A DNA stretch of 64,000 bases. Source: Acidobacteriaceae bacterium (GTDB taxonomy: Bacteria > Acidobacteriota > Terriglobia > Bryobacterales > Bryobacteraceae). Each line of letters opens with the position of its first letter. Within the stretch, counting starts at the first letter, position 1. The stretch covers positions 124,001-188,000 of the forward strand of contig JAFAYI010000036.1 in assembly GCA_019240475.1 (NCBI GenBank). The letters are read 5' to 3'. Positions 51,937-59,956 of the stretch are shown here, piece by piece. The notes below the pieces were generated by a model. The model was not told the DNA's origin and did no database searches. It saw only the letters and a list, made by a program, of their open reading frames with translations. The position numbers and the translations under genes were made by a program.

Positions 51937-53205
51937 ATGGCAATGGATGTACCTCGCGGGAAAGAAGTAGCCCGCAAACGTTTAATCAAGCGGATCGTAC
52001 TGATTGCTGTCGCGGTGATTGCGATCGGCGGCACCACGGTGGCTTTGGCGCGTCTAAAGCCGGCAGCACCTTCGGTGGATATGAGCGGATTGTGGCCGGG
52101 GACGGTGAAGCGCGGGCCGATGGAGCGCCAAGTGCGAGGTCAGGGCGCGTTGAAGCCGCAGGAGATTCACTGGATCGCAGCGGCGCAGGATTGCCGCGTG
52201 ATGCAGATTGTCAGGCGCGCGGGGCTAGATCCCGTCAAAGCGAACGACGTGATTATGGTGTTGAGCGATCCGGACCTGGAGCTGGAGGCCGAGAAAGCGG
52301 AGTGGCAGGTAAAGCAGGAAGAGGCGAATCTGGCGAACCTGAAGGTGAAGCTGGAGAGCGACAAGCTGGACCAGAAGGCCACGTTCGCCGAATTGGAGTC
52401 GCAGTATACACAGGCGAAGTTGACGGCGGACCGCGACAAGGAGTTGACACGGCTGAACCTACAGAGCGATTTAACATCGAAGCTTTCGGTGGATCAGGCG
52501 AACCAATATCAGAACCGGGTGGCGCTGCAGAAGCAGCGACTGGGGATTCAAGACGCCGCGATTAAAGCGCAGATCGATGCGCAAGAAGTGGTGGTGCAGA
52601 CCTCGCAAGCCGCCTACGATTTGAAGAGGAAACAGGTAGACCAGCTCACGGTTCGCGCGGGGATCGATGGGCAGCTTCAGGAAGTGGACGTGGAAGTGGG
52701 CCAGCGCGTGACGGCCGGCACGATTCTCGCGAAAGTGGCCGACCCGCGGAAGCTGAAGGCCGTTCTGCAGATCGCGGAAACGCAGATGAAGGATGTGCGG
52801 ATCGGGCTGGATGCGACGATCGACACGCGGAACGGGTTGATCCCCGGACGGATCATACGCATCGACCCGTCGGCGCAGAACGGCACCGTGGGCGTGGATG
52901 TGGCGCTGCTGGGCACGCTGCCGCAGGGCGCGCGGCCGGAGCTGACCGTGGATGGAACTATCGAGATAGAGCGGTTGGCGGATGTGGTTTACGTCGATCG
53001 GCCGGTGTCTGGCGAGCCGGACACGACGATCGGCTTGTTCAAGTTAGATCCGGACGGAAAGGGCGCGACGCGCGTGAACGTGAAGCTGGGGCGCACTTCG
53101 GTGAATACGATCGAGGTTCTGGACGGGTTGAAGGTAGGAGACAGGGTTATTCTGTCGGACATGTCGCAATACGACCAGTACCCACGAATTCGATTGAATG
53201 GGTGA
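51937..53205 (+). CDS. HlyD/MacA-type periplasmic adaptor (membrane fusion protein)
   Basis: 422 residues from the ATG at 51937 (GGA eight bases upstream); the frame is open to 51871 but that would put the start above the promoter-like element. One membrane segment near 15-38 (RIVLIAVAVIAIGGTTVALA). Periplasmic part: short beta strand, a long alpha-helical coiled-coil hairpin near 105-220 (EAEKAEWQVKQEEANLANLK), the lipoyl half GQLQEVDVEVGQRVTAGTIL, and beta-barrel DVRIGLDATIDTRNGLIPGR. Such adaptors join an inner-membrane ABC permease to an outer-membrane channel, neither of which is found nearby. First gene of the exporter block. Confidence 0.9.
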   Translation: MAMDVPRGKEVARKRLIKRIVLIAVAVIAIGGTTVALARLKPAAPSVDMSGLWPGTVKRGPMERQVRGQGALKPQEIHWIAAAQDCRVMQIVRRAGLDPVKANDVIMVLSDPDLELEAEKAEWQVKQEEANLANLKVKLESDKLDQKATFAELESQYTQAKLTADRDKELTRLNLQSDLTSKLSVDQANQYQNRVALQKQRLGIQDAAIKAQIDAQEVVVQTSQAAYDLKRKQVDQLTVRAGIDGQLQEVDVEVGQRVTAGTILAKVADPRKLKAVLQIAETQMKDVRIGLDATIDTRNGLIPGRIIRIDPSAQNGTVGVDVALLGTLPQGARPELTVDGTIEIERLADVVYVDRPVSGEPDTTIGLFKLDPDGKGATRVNVKLGRTSVNTIEVLDGLKVGDRVILSDMSQYDQYPRIRLNG

Positions 53206-53275
53206 ACCCAATTGCGGCGTGGCACGTATTAGTTAGGTAGCGCAAAGTAGCGATTGTCAGGAGGATTGAAGCGGA

Positions 53276-53977
53276 ATGAGTGCATCGGAGCCGTTGATCC
53301 ATTTGGATGGCGTCACCAAGGTTTTTGTCACCGACGAGGTGGAAACGCACGCTCTGGCGGGAATCCACATCGATATCGCCAGAGGCGAATATGTTTCGAT
53401 ATCCGGGCCGTCCGGCTGCGGGAAATCGACGCTGCTGGCAATACTGGGGCTCCTCGATTCCCCAAGCTCGGGGACTTACATTCTGAATGGGAAGCCGGTG
53501 CAGAGCCTGAAGCTGTCGGAACGGGCGCGCATCCGCAATCGGGAGATCGGCTTCATCTTCCAGGCGTTCAACCTGATTGGGGACCTGAACGTTTACGAGA
53601 ATGTGGAACTGCCGCTGACGTACCGCGGGATGGGATCGGCTGAGCGCAAGAAGAAGGTGCACGAAGCGCTGGAGCGAGTAGGCATGTCGCACCGCATCAA
53701 GCACTATCCGTCGCAGCTCTCGGGTGGTCAACAGCAACGCGTGGCTGTGGCGCGGGCGCTGGCGGGCGACCCTTCGATTCTGCTGGCGGATGAGCCGACC
53801 GGAAATCTGGATTCGCAGAATGGCGAGCAGGTGATGGACCTGCTTCGCGAGTTGCATCGGGGAGGAGCGACGATTTGCATGGTGACGCACGATCCTCGCT
53901 ATGCGCGGTACGCGGACCGCTCGATTCACCTGTTCGACGGCCGGGTGGTGGAAGAGAATATGGAGGTGCCTGTCTGA
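53276..53977 (+). CDS. MacB/LolD-like ABC ATPase, canonical
   Basis: 233 residues, one ATPase domain. Walker A GPSGCGKST at 44-52, Q-loop FIFQAFNLI near 94, signature LSGGQQQRVAVARAL at 148-162, Walker B ILLADEPTGNLDS at 168-180 with the usual D-loop, and H-loop MVTHDPRYARYADR. LolD/MacB/FtsE-type ATPases power mechanotransmission or lipoprotein/peptide export with a permease of the MacB fold. Follows the adaptor by 70 bases and overlaps the small membrane protein by one base (TGATG). Confidence 0.94.
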   Translation: MSASEPLIHLDGVTKVFVTDEVETHALAGIHIDIARGEYVSISGPSGCGKSTLLAILGLLDSPSSGTYILNGKPVQSLKLSERARIRNREIGFIFQAFNLIGDLNVYENVELPLTYRGMGSAERKKKVHEALERVGMSHRIKHYPSQLSGGQQQRVAVARALAGDPSILLADEPTGNLDSQNGEQVMDLLRELHRGGATICMVTHDPRYARYADRSIHLFDGRVVEENMEVPV

Positions 53978-54180
53978 TGAGCAAGCATGTGGATCTGATC
54001 GCGATCGGCCTGCTGTTAGGGGGCGCCGCATTCTACTCGGGCGTGCGCCGGGCCCCGCTCCTCGAAGCGGTTCCGGCGAAGGGAATCGCGATTTCGCAGG
54101 CCATCCACCGGGCCATGAAGTGCCCTCGTTCCGTCAAAGTAATTAGCATTCTTCCGTCTGTTTCTGTCACAGCGGACTAG
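53977..54180 (+). CDS. 67-residue membrane protein coupled to the ATPase
   Basis: ATG at 53977 shares its A with the TGA of the ATPase gene, so it is translated by restart. One hydrophobic segment near 5-22 (VDLIAIGLLLGGAAFYSG) then a basic turn (VRRAP) and a 40-residue tail with KCPRSVKVISILPS. One Cys. No match to a family known to me. Position between two ATPases of an exporter suggests an accessory membrane subunit or anchor, and its size could hide it from annotation. Confidence 0.6.
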   Translation: MSKHVDLIAIGLLLGGAAFYSGVRRAPLLEAVPAKGIAISQAIHRAMKCPRSVKVISILPSVSVTAD

Positions 54181-54280
54181 CCGGCGGGTGGGCCGGACAT
54201 TTCGCCGGGGCGCTCTGCTCTAAGCTGGAAACACGCGTACACGACGGTTTGAGTTTGAGCAGTCCGGAAGTGTCCATTCC

Positions 54281-54946
54281 ATGATTTCGCTGCGTAATAT
54301 AGAAAAATTTTTCGAACACGGGCCGAACAAGACATACGTCTTGCGGCGCATTAACATCGATATCAAAGAAGGCGAGTTCATCTCGATTATGGGGCCGTCG
54401 GGAGCGGGAAAATCCACGCTTCTGCACCTGCTCGGGATGCATGACAGCGCCTGGACGGGCGAGTATCACTTTTTCGAACAGCCGATACATAAGCTGAACA
54501 AGAAGGACCGCTCGGAGCTGTACAAGAAGTACATCGGGTTCGTTTTTCAGAGCTACCATTTGCTCGATTCGCTGACGGTGTACGAGAACCTGGATATTCC
54601 GCTTTCTTACCGCAACATCAAGAAGTCGGAGAGGCAGAGCATTGTGTGCGACACGCTCGACCGGTTCAACATGGTTGGAAAAAAGGACCTGTTTCCGAAC
54701 CAGCTTTCAGGGGGACAGCAGCAGCTGGTGGCGGTGGCGCGGGCGATGGTGGCGAGCCCGAAACTGATACTCGCCGACGAGCCCACGGGCAATCTGCACT
54801 CGACGCAGGGCAAGGAGATCATGGAGCTGTTCAAACGGCTGAACGAGCAAGGCACGACGATCGTGCAGGTGACGCACAACGAAAAGAACGCCGAATACGG
54901 GAACCGCATCATTTACATCGAGGACGGCTGGATCACGCAGAATTGA
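54281..54946 (+). CDS. second ABC ATPase with altered signature and D-loop
   Basis: 221 residues, MacB/LolD-like. Walker A GPSGAGKST (38-46), Q-loop FVFQSYHLLDSLTVYENLD near 88, signature LSGGQQQLVAVARAM (142-156, Leu where the partner has Arg), Walker B LILADEPTG, then NLHS where the usual D-loop has NLDS (His173), and switch His199 in VTHNEKN. The catalytic Glu is intact. It is richer in Lys, Asn, Ile and Tyr than its neighbours. It follows the small membrane protein by 100 bases; with the canonical ATPase it could form an asymmetric pair. Confidence 0.92.
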   Translation: MISLRNIEKFFEHGPNKTYVLRRINIDIKEGEFISIMGPSGAGKSTLLHLLGMHDSAWTGEYHFFEQPIHKLNKKDRSELYKKYIGFVFQSYHLLDSLTVYENLDIPLSYRNIKKSERQSIVCDTLDRFNMVGKKDLFPNQLSGGQQQLVAVARAMVASPKLILADEPTGNLHSTQGKEIMELFKRLNEQGTTIVQVTHNEKNAEYGNRIIYIEDGWITQN

Positions 54947-55024
54947 GCTCGACTGGCGCCTTCGGCCGGATGGGGCAAGCTGCTCGCGGCGCGTGGGCGC
55001 GCCAGTGAGAGCGAAGGGCGGAAT

Positions 55025-56392
55025 ATGAAAATCGTACCGTCGCAGATGCGCATCTTGATAGCGGACGACCAGGCGGATGTGCTGGAAGCGCTGCGGCTGC
55101 TGTTGAAGCGCGAGGGCTACAAGATCGAGTCCTTCGAATCGCCTCGGCAGGTGCTGCAGGCGATCGAGAACCGCGATTACGACCTGGCGATCATCGACCT
55201 GAATTACACGCGCGATACGACGTCCGGACAGGAGGGTCTGGAGTTGCTGGGGAAGATCCAGGGACTCGACTCGATGTTGCCCGTAATTGTGATGACGGCG
55301 TGGAGCAGCGTGGATCTGGCGGTTGAGGCCATGCGGCGGGGCGCGCGCGACTTCATCCAGAAGCCTTGGGAAAACGAGCGGCTGTCGTCGATTGTGCACA
55401 CGCAACTGGAGTTGAGCGAGGCGATCCGGCGGGGGCAGCGGCTGGAGGCGGAGAATCAACTGCTGCGCGCCGATAATCTGCCGACGATGATCGCGCATTC
55501 GCCGCGGATGCAGCCGGTGCTGGACCTGATCGCGCGGGTGGGGCCGTCGGATGCGAACGTGCTGATCACGGGCGAGCCGGGGACGGGCAAGGAAGTGGTG
55601 GCGCGGACCATGCACGCAATATCGGGGCGCGCCAGCAAGCCGATGGTGACGGTGAACGCGGGCGGCTTGGCGGAAGGCGTATTTGAAAGCGAACTGTTCG
55701 GGCACGTGAAGGGCGCGTTTACGGACGCCAAAATGGACCGCGTCGGACGCTTCGAGCTGGCGGATTCGGGGACGCTGTTCTTGGATGAAATCGCAAATGT
55801 GCCGGCGAATTTGCAGGCCAAGCTGCTGCGGGTTCTAGAGATAGGCGAGATGGAGCGCGTGGGGTCGTCGAAGACCAAGAAGGTGGATGCGCGAGTGATT
55901 TCGGCGACCAATGCGAACCTGATCGATGAAGTCCAGAACGGGCGGTTCCGGCAGGACCTGCTGTTTCGGCTAAATACGATTGAGATTCATCTGCCTCCGC
56001 TGCGGGAGAGGCGCGAAGATGTAGGGCCGCTGGCGAATCACTTCCTTGGCGTGCACGCGCGGCGCTATCGTAAGAACATTACGGGGTTCGACCACAGCGC
56101 CACGCAGGCGATGCTGGAGCATGGCTGGCAAGGCAACGTGCGCGAGCTGAACCACGTGGTGGAGCGGGCCGTGCTGATGGCGCAGGGCAACTGCATCAAG
56201 GCGGGCGATCTGGCGCTACGGGCGGCGACGGCGGGCTCCCCGCGGCTGGAGGAGATGAGCCTGGAAGACGTGGAAGAGTTCCTCATCAAGAAAGCGTTGG
56301 CCCGGTATCAGGGGAATGTGAGTCACGCGGCGAGCGCGCTGGGCTTGAGCCGGAGCGCGCTATACCGGCGATTGCAACGCTTTGGATTTTAG
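55025..56392 (+). CDS. NtrC-type sigma-54 response regulator with GAFTDA motif
   Basis: 455 residues. Receiver with Asp58 (LAIIDLNY) and pair ADD at 13-15. AAA+ domain: Walker A GEPGTGKE (183-190), loop ESELFGHVKGAFTDAKMDR with GAFTDA at 230-235 in place of GAFTGA, Walker B LFLDEI (251-256), sensor region FRQDLLFRLN, and HGWQGNVREL. Fis-type helix-turn-helix at 420-455 (YQGNVSHAASALGLSRSALY). Expected to remodel sigma-54 polymerase at the exporter promoter. The kinase gene begins 19 bases later. Confidence 0.95.
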   Translation: MKIVPSQMRILIADDQADVLEALRLLLKREGYKIESFESPRQVLQAIENRDYDLAIIDLNYTRDTTSGQEGLELLGKIQGLDSMLPVIVMTAWSSVDLAVEAMRRGARDFIQKPWENERLSSIVHTQLELSEAIRRGQRLEAENQLLRADNLPTMIAHSPRMQPVLDLIARVGPSDANVLITGEPGTGKEVVARTMHAISGRASKPMVTVNAGGLAEGVFESELFGHVKGAFTDAKMDRVGRFELADSGTLFLDEIANVPANLQAKLLRVLEIGEMERVGSSKTKKVDARVISATNANLIDEVQNGRFRQDLLFRLNTIEIHLPPLRERREDVGPLANHFLGVHARRYRKNITGFDHSATQAMLEHGWQGNVRELNHVVERAVLMAQGNCIKAGDLALRAATAGSPRLEEMSLEDVEEFLIKKALARYQGNVSHAASALGLSRSALYRRLQRFGF

Positions 56393-56411
56393 TGAGGCAT
56401 TAGGGCCGCGC

Positions 56412-57743
56412 ATGAAGACGGCGCAGCGCAGGTTCAGACTTAGCCACGACTTACGGGTTCTGTTGCTGGCGCTGGGGGCTGGGCTGCCCGCGGTATTGAC
56501 ATGCGTGATTCTCCTGGCGCTGGGCAATCACTCGGGCAGGGAACAGTGGACGCTGGATCTGCTGGTGACGATTTTGTGGCTGAGCTTTGCGTTCGCCGCG
56601 CGCGATCGAGTGGCGAATCCACTGCGCACGCTGGCGAATCTGCTGGAGGCGATGCGGGAGGGCGACTACTCGATTCGGGCGCGGGTGGACAATCCCGAAG
56701 AGGCGATGGGCGAAGTGATGCAGCAGGTCAACGCGATGGCTGCGACGCTGCGGGACCAGCGGCTGGGCGCTCTGGAGGCGACGGCGCTGCTCAGAAAGGT
56801 GATGGAAGAGATCGACGTGGCGGCGTTTGCCTTCGATCCGCAGCAGGCGCTCCGGTTGGTGAATCGCGCGGGAGAGCGCCTGCTGGCGCAGCCGGCCGAG
56901 CGGCTGTTGGCGCGGGATGCGACGTCACTGGGGCTGGGCGAATTTCTGAGCGGGGAATCGGAGCAGATTATGCAACGCGTATTCCCGGGAGCAAGCGGAC
57001 GATGGGGGATCCGGCGCAGTCAATTCCGCGAAGGAGGGGTCCGGCATCAACTGCTGGTGGTGACGGATTTGACGCGGCCGCTGCGTGAAGAAGAGCTGCA
57101 GGCGTGGCAACGCATCGTGCGCGTGATCGGCCATGAGCTGAACAATTCGCTAACGCCGATCAAGTCGATTGCGCAGAGCCTGGAGCAATTGATCAAGAAT
57201 GAGCCGGCGCCCGAAGACTGGCGGGAGGACATGTCGCGGGGGCTGAATGTGATCGCGTCGCGATCGGAGTCGCTGAGCCGGTTTATGAGTTCTTACGCGC
57301 GGCTGGCGAAGCTGCCACCGCCGAAGTTGGGATCTGTGGAGGTGAACGGGCTGCTGCGCCGCGTGACAAGCCTTGAGACACGCATGGCGGTGTTCTTTGA
57401 AGAGTGTCCTGCGCTGACGATTCAAGGCGATGCGGACCAGCTCGAGCAGTTGTTAATCAATCTGATTCGAAATGCGGTGGACGCGGCTCAGGAAACGGGC
57501 GGCCGCGTTTTTGTGATGCATCGCCAATCGTCTTCGTCGGTAGAGATTACGGTGCGCGACGAAGGGCCGGGGCTTTCGAATACGGCAAACCTGTTTGTGC
57601 CGTTCTTTACGACGAAGCGCGGAGGCTCGGGTATTGGATTGGTGATTAGCCGGCAAATCGCGGAAGCGCACAACGGGTCGCTGACACTGCGGAATGCAGC
57701 CGATGGGCCAGGCTGCGAGGCGAGGTTGAGCTTGCCGGTCTAG
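56412..57743 (+). CDS. NtrY-like membrane histidine kinase
   Basis: 443 residues from the ATG at 56412; a TTG at 56382 would overlap the regulator stop. Two membrane segments near 16-40 and 46-62 with a very short outer loop. HAMP-like (RVANPLRTLANLLEAMREGD), PAS-like (DVAAFAFDPQQALRLVNRAG), HisKA with His241 (RVIGHELNNSLTPIKS), HATPase (LLINLIRNAVDAA, RDEGPGLS, GGSGIGLVISRQI). The arrangement matches NtrY/AtoS-type partners of NtrC-type regulators, here the gene upstream. The short periplasmic loop suggests sensing in the membrane or cytosol. Confidence 0.93.
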   Translation: MKTAQRRFRLSHDLRVLLLALGAGLPAVLTCVILLALGNHSGREQWTLDLLVTILWLSFAFAARDRVANPLRTLANLLEAMREGDYSIRARVDNPEEAMGEVMQQVNAMAATLRDQRLGALEATALLRKVMEEIDVAAFAFDPQQALRLVNRAGERLLAQPAERLLARDATSLGLGEFLSGESEQIMQRVFPGASGRWGIRRSQFREGGVRHQLLVVTDLTRPLREEELQAWQRIVRVIGHELNNSLTPIKSIAQSLEQLIKNEPAPEDWREDMSRGLNVIASRSESLSRFMSSYARLAKLPPPKLGSVEVNGLLRRVTSLETRMAVFFEECPALTIQGDADQLEQLLINLIRNAVDAAQETGGRVFVMHRQSSSSVEITVRDEGPGLSNTANLFVPFFTTKRGGSGIGLVISRQIAEAHNGSLTLRNAADGPGCEARLSLPV

Positions 57744-57750
57744 GGTGGCG

Positions 57751-58551
57751 CTAGGAGCCGCTGGTATCGTCTTGGCCTGCGAGAACGCGGCGGAAGTAAT
57801 TCTTGGCGCCCCAGGTCTCCCATTCCCAGTCAAGGAATTCGACGTCGGCTAGCGCTTGCACGTGTTGCCTGTAAGCGAGCCAGACAGCCTCTTTATGCGC
57901 CAGGTCGTTGGAGTTGAGATTGGCCGGGCGCGCGTCATTTGAATACGTCGTAAACCAGAGGCGATTGCACTTCGCGCCGGCGAGCTGGCGAAGGGCGTCG
58001 GCGGTGGCTTTGTGATCCCAGTGATCGCGCGGGCTGCAGCTCCAGCTCCAATCGGCGGCGTTGATCCAGGCGGTCCCGGGCAGGCCTTCACGGTCGAGGA
58101 TTGCACCGAGAGTTGCGCAGAAGTCGTTCCAGCCGGCGTAGCTGGTTGATCCGTCGATGGCGGCGATTTCGGCGATGCCGCCTGCCTGGAGTTTTTGAAG
58201 CGACGCGCGGCCGGTGCTGTCGAAGCCCGTGCCGTCGATGTTTCCGTCCGGGAGACGGAGATGGTAACTGATGAAGGCGCCGGCGTCGTAGATCGCGATG
58301 GGATGGCGGCCGATATGGATCGTGCGCGGCTGGGGGACTTCGCGCGAGAGCGACTGGGCCGCGAGCGCGCCTTGTTCCCGGGCTTGCCACCAGCCGTCCG
58401 TGCGGCCAGCGTCACCCGCAGTGGTGTAAACGAGCACGACGCGCGCGCCGGGCTCCGTCAGATCTAAGAACGCCTGGTGGCCGTAGAAGAGCTGCCAATC
58501 GTCCTGATGCGCGACAACATAGTAGCAGAGATCGCTAAACGCTTTGCGCAT
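57751..58551 (-). CDS. PIG-L family deacetylase
   Basis: 266 residues from the ATG at 58551, overlapping the upstream oxidoreductase gene by 17 bases. Zinc-binding start VVAHQDDWQLF (H-x-D-D at 15-18; the common form is H-P-D-D), DGWWQAREQGALAAQSL near 66 (R-x-x-E helix), and SPRDHWDHKATADALRQL near 187 (H-x-x-H). The family removes N-acetyl from sugar amides (GlcNAc-PI, mycothiol, bacillithiol, chitooligomers). Substrate unknown; no amino-sugar pathway is adjacent, but the next gene is a sugar-type oxidoreductase. Confidence 0.85.
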   Translation of the reverse strand: MRKAFSDLCYYVVAHQDDWQLFYGHQAFLDLTEPGARVVLVYTTAGDAGRTDGWWQAREQGALAAQSLSREVPQPRTIHIGRHPIAIYDAGAFISYHLRLPDGNIDGTGFDSTGRASLQKLQAGGIAEIAAIDGSTSYAGWNDFCATLGAILDREGLPGTAWINAADWSWSCSPRDHWDHKATADALRQLAGAKCNRLWFTTYSNDARPANLNSNDLAHKEAVWLAYRQHVQALADVEFLDWEWETWGAKNYFRRVLAGQDDTSGS

Positions 58552-59875
58552 CCGGGTGAATCCAGGGCTGGCGATAGGGGCGCGCGAGGAGGCGGTTGGC
58601 TTCATCGTCGTTCGCAACCTGCTGCCGTTGCGAGTCCCAGGCGAGCGTGCGGCCGAGTTTGAGCGAGTTATTCGCGAGGATGCAGGAGGCGGTGGAGATG
58701 TAGCCCTCTTCGATGGTCGAAACCGGTTTGGTCCGTGTGTCGATGGCATGCAGAAAGTTCATCATGTGATAGCGAACGGCCGGCGCGACATGGCGCTCCA
58801 GGTCCTTTTCTGTGCGGTCTTCCGGGTACTGCTCGAACTCGTAGGTGACGTCGCGGTGGACGGACTGGCCGCCGCCGAGCGGAATAAAATCATAGCCGTA
58901 GACGCTGACCTTTAGCGTTCCTTTGTCGCCGTAGAAGGTGGCGCCCCATGGATATTTCGGGTCGGCGGATTCGCCCCAACTACGATGTTGCCAAACCACT
59001 CGCAGGTCGTCGAAATCGAAGGCGGCGGTTTGCGTGTCGGTGATGTTGGCCTTGCTCGCTTTATCGACGAAGATGCCACCGGTGGACGATACGCGAGAAG
59101 GCCATCCGAGCTCGAGCATCCAGCGCGTCATATCGAGCATGTGCACGCACATGTCGCCCACGATGCCGTTGCCGTATTCCATGAAGGCGCGCCAACTGCG
59201 AGGGTGCACGAGTTTGTTGTAAGGGCGCATGGGCGCGGGACCGGTCCACATGTCGTAATCAAGGTTGGGCGGTGGGTCGGTATCGGGCGGGTTCTCGGTC
59301 GCGCGCATGTGGTAGTAGCAGTAAACCTCGACCAACGCGATTTTCCCCAGCTTGCCTTCGCGAATGAAGCGGTCGCGCGCCTCGACGATGTGAGGCGTGC
59401 TGCGGCGCTGCAACCCGACCTGGACGACGCGGTTGTATTTGTGCGCGGCCGCGACCATTGCCATTCCTTCGGAGACGTCGGCGCTGATGGGCTTTTGGAC
59501 CCAGACGTCGAGCCCGGACTTAACGGCCTCAATCATGATGAGCGCGTGCCAGTGGTCGGGCGGAGCGATGAGGACCAGGTCCAGATCCTTGGCGGCGAGC
59601 ATCTGGCGAAAGTCGCCGTAGGTGCGAGGCGCTTTCTTCGAGCGTTGCCGAGTTGCGACCATGGCGGCGGCATCGGCGAGCATTTGCTTATCCACGTCGC
59701 ACAACGAGACCACTTCGACCGGAGAAACCTGAATGAGCCGGAAGAGATCGGACTTGCCATACCAGCCGCATCCGATCAGGCCGACTCGGCGAACCTTCTC
59801 TTCGGCGTAGGAGTAGGCCGCGGGGGTCGCGAGCGCCAATCCCGCGCCCGCCTGAATGAATTGCCTGCGATTCAT
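58535..59875 (-). CDS. Gfo/Idh/MocA-family oxidoreductase, exported
   Basis: 446 residues. Twin-arginine-like signal NRRQFIQAGAGLALATPA, so probably exported folded. NAD(P) Rossmann motif VGLIGCGWYGKSDLFRL near 31; EKP-like motif as DVWVQKPISADVSEG near 122; DMCVHMLDMTRWMLELG near 240 (active-site D-x-x-x-H region). C-terminal beta-sheet dimer domain with GTLKVSVYGYDFIPLGGG. The family acts on sugars or inositols. PIG-L gene overlaps its end, so the two may act on one amino-sugar-like substrate. Secreted MocA-type proteins are common in Planctomycetes, Verrucomicrobia and Acidobacteriota. Confidence 0.92.
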   Translation of the reverse strand: MNRRQFIQAGAGLALATPAAYSYAEEKVRRVGLIGCGWYGKSDLFRLIQVSPVEVVSLCDVDKQMLADAAAMVATRQRSKKAPRTYGDFRQMLAAKDLDLVLIAPPDHWHALIMIEAVKSGLDVWVQKPISADVSEGMAMVAAAHKYNRVVQVGLQRRSTPHIVEARDRFIREGKLGKIALVEVYCYYHMRATENPPDTDPPPNLDYDMWTGPAPMRPYNKLVHPRSWRAFMEYGNGIVGDMCVHMLDMTRWMLELGWPSRVSSTGGIFVDKASKANITDTQTAAFDFDDLRVVWQHRSWGESADPKYPWGATFYGDKGTLKVSVYGYDFIPLGGGQSVHRDVTYEFEQYPEDRTEKDLERHVAPAVRYHMMNFLHAIDTRTKPVSTIEEGYISTASCILANNSLKLGRTLAWDSQRQQVANDDEANRLLARPYRQPWIHPDAQSV

Positions 59876-59956
59876 GGTTACAGTGTAGTGACTTCGAGAG
59901 CGGGAAGCGCAACCTGCCGGGACAGAGAATACGTCTAATTAAGAAAGGCGAGGAGA

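Noticed and set aside
53220..53235. TGGCACG, a perfect -24 sigma-54 half-site before the first ATPase
   Set aside because: The -12 position reads AGTT with no GC pair, so spacing and sequence fail.
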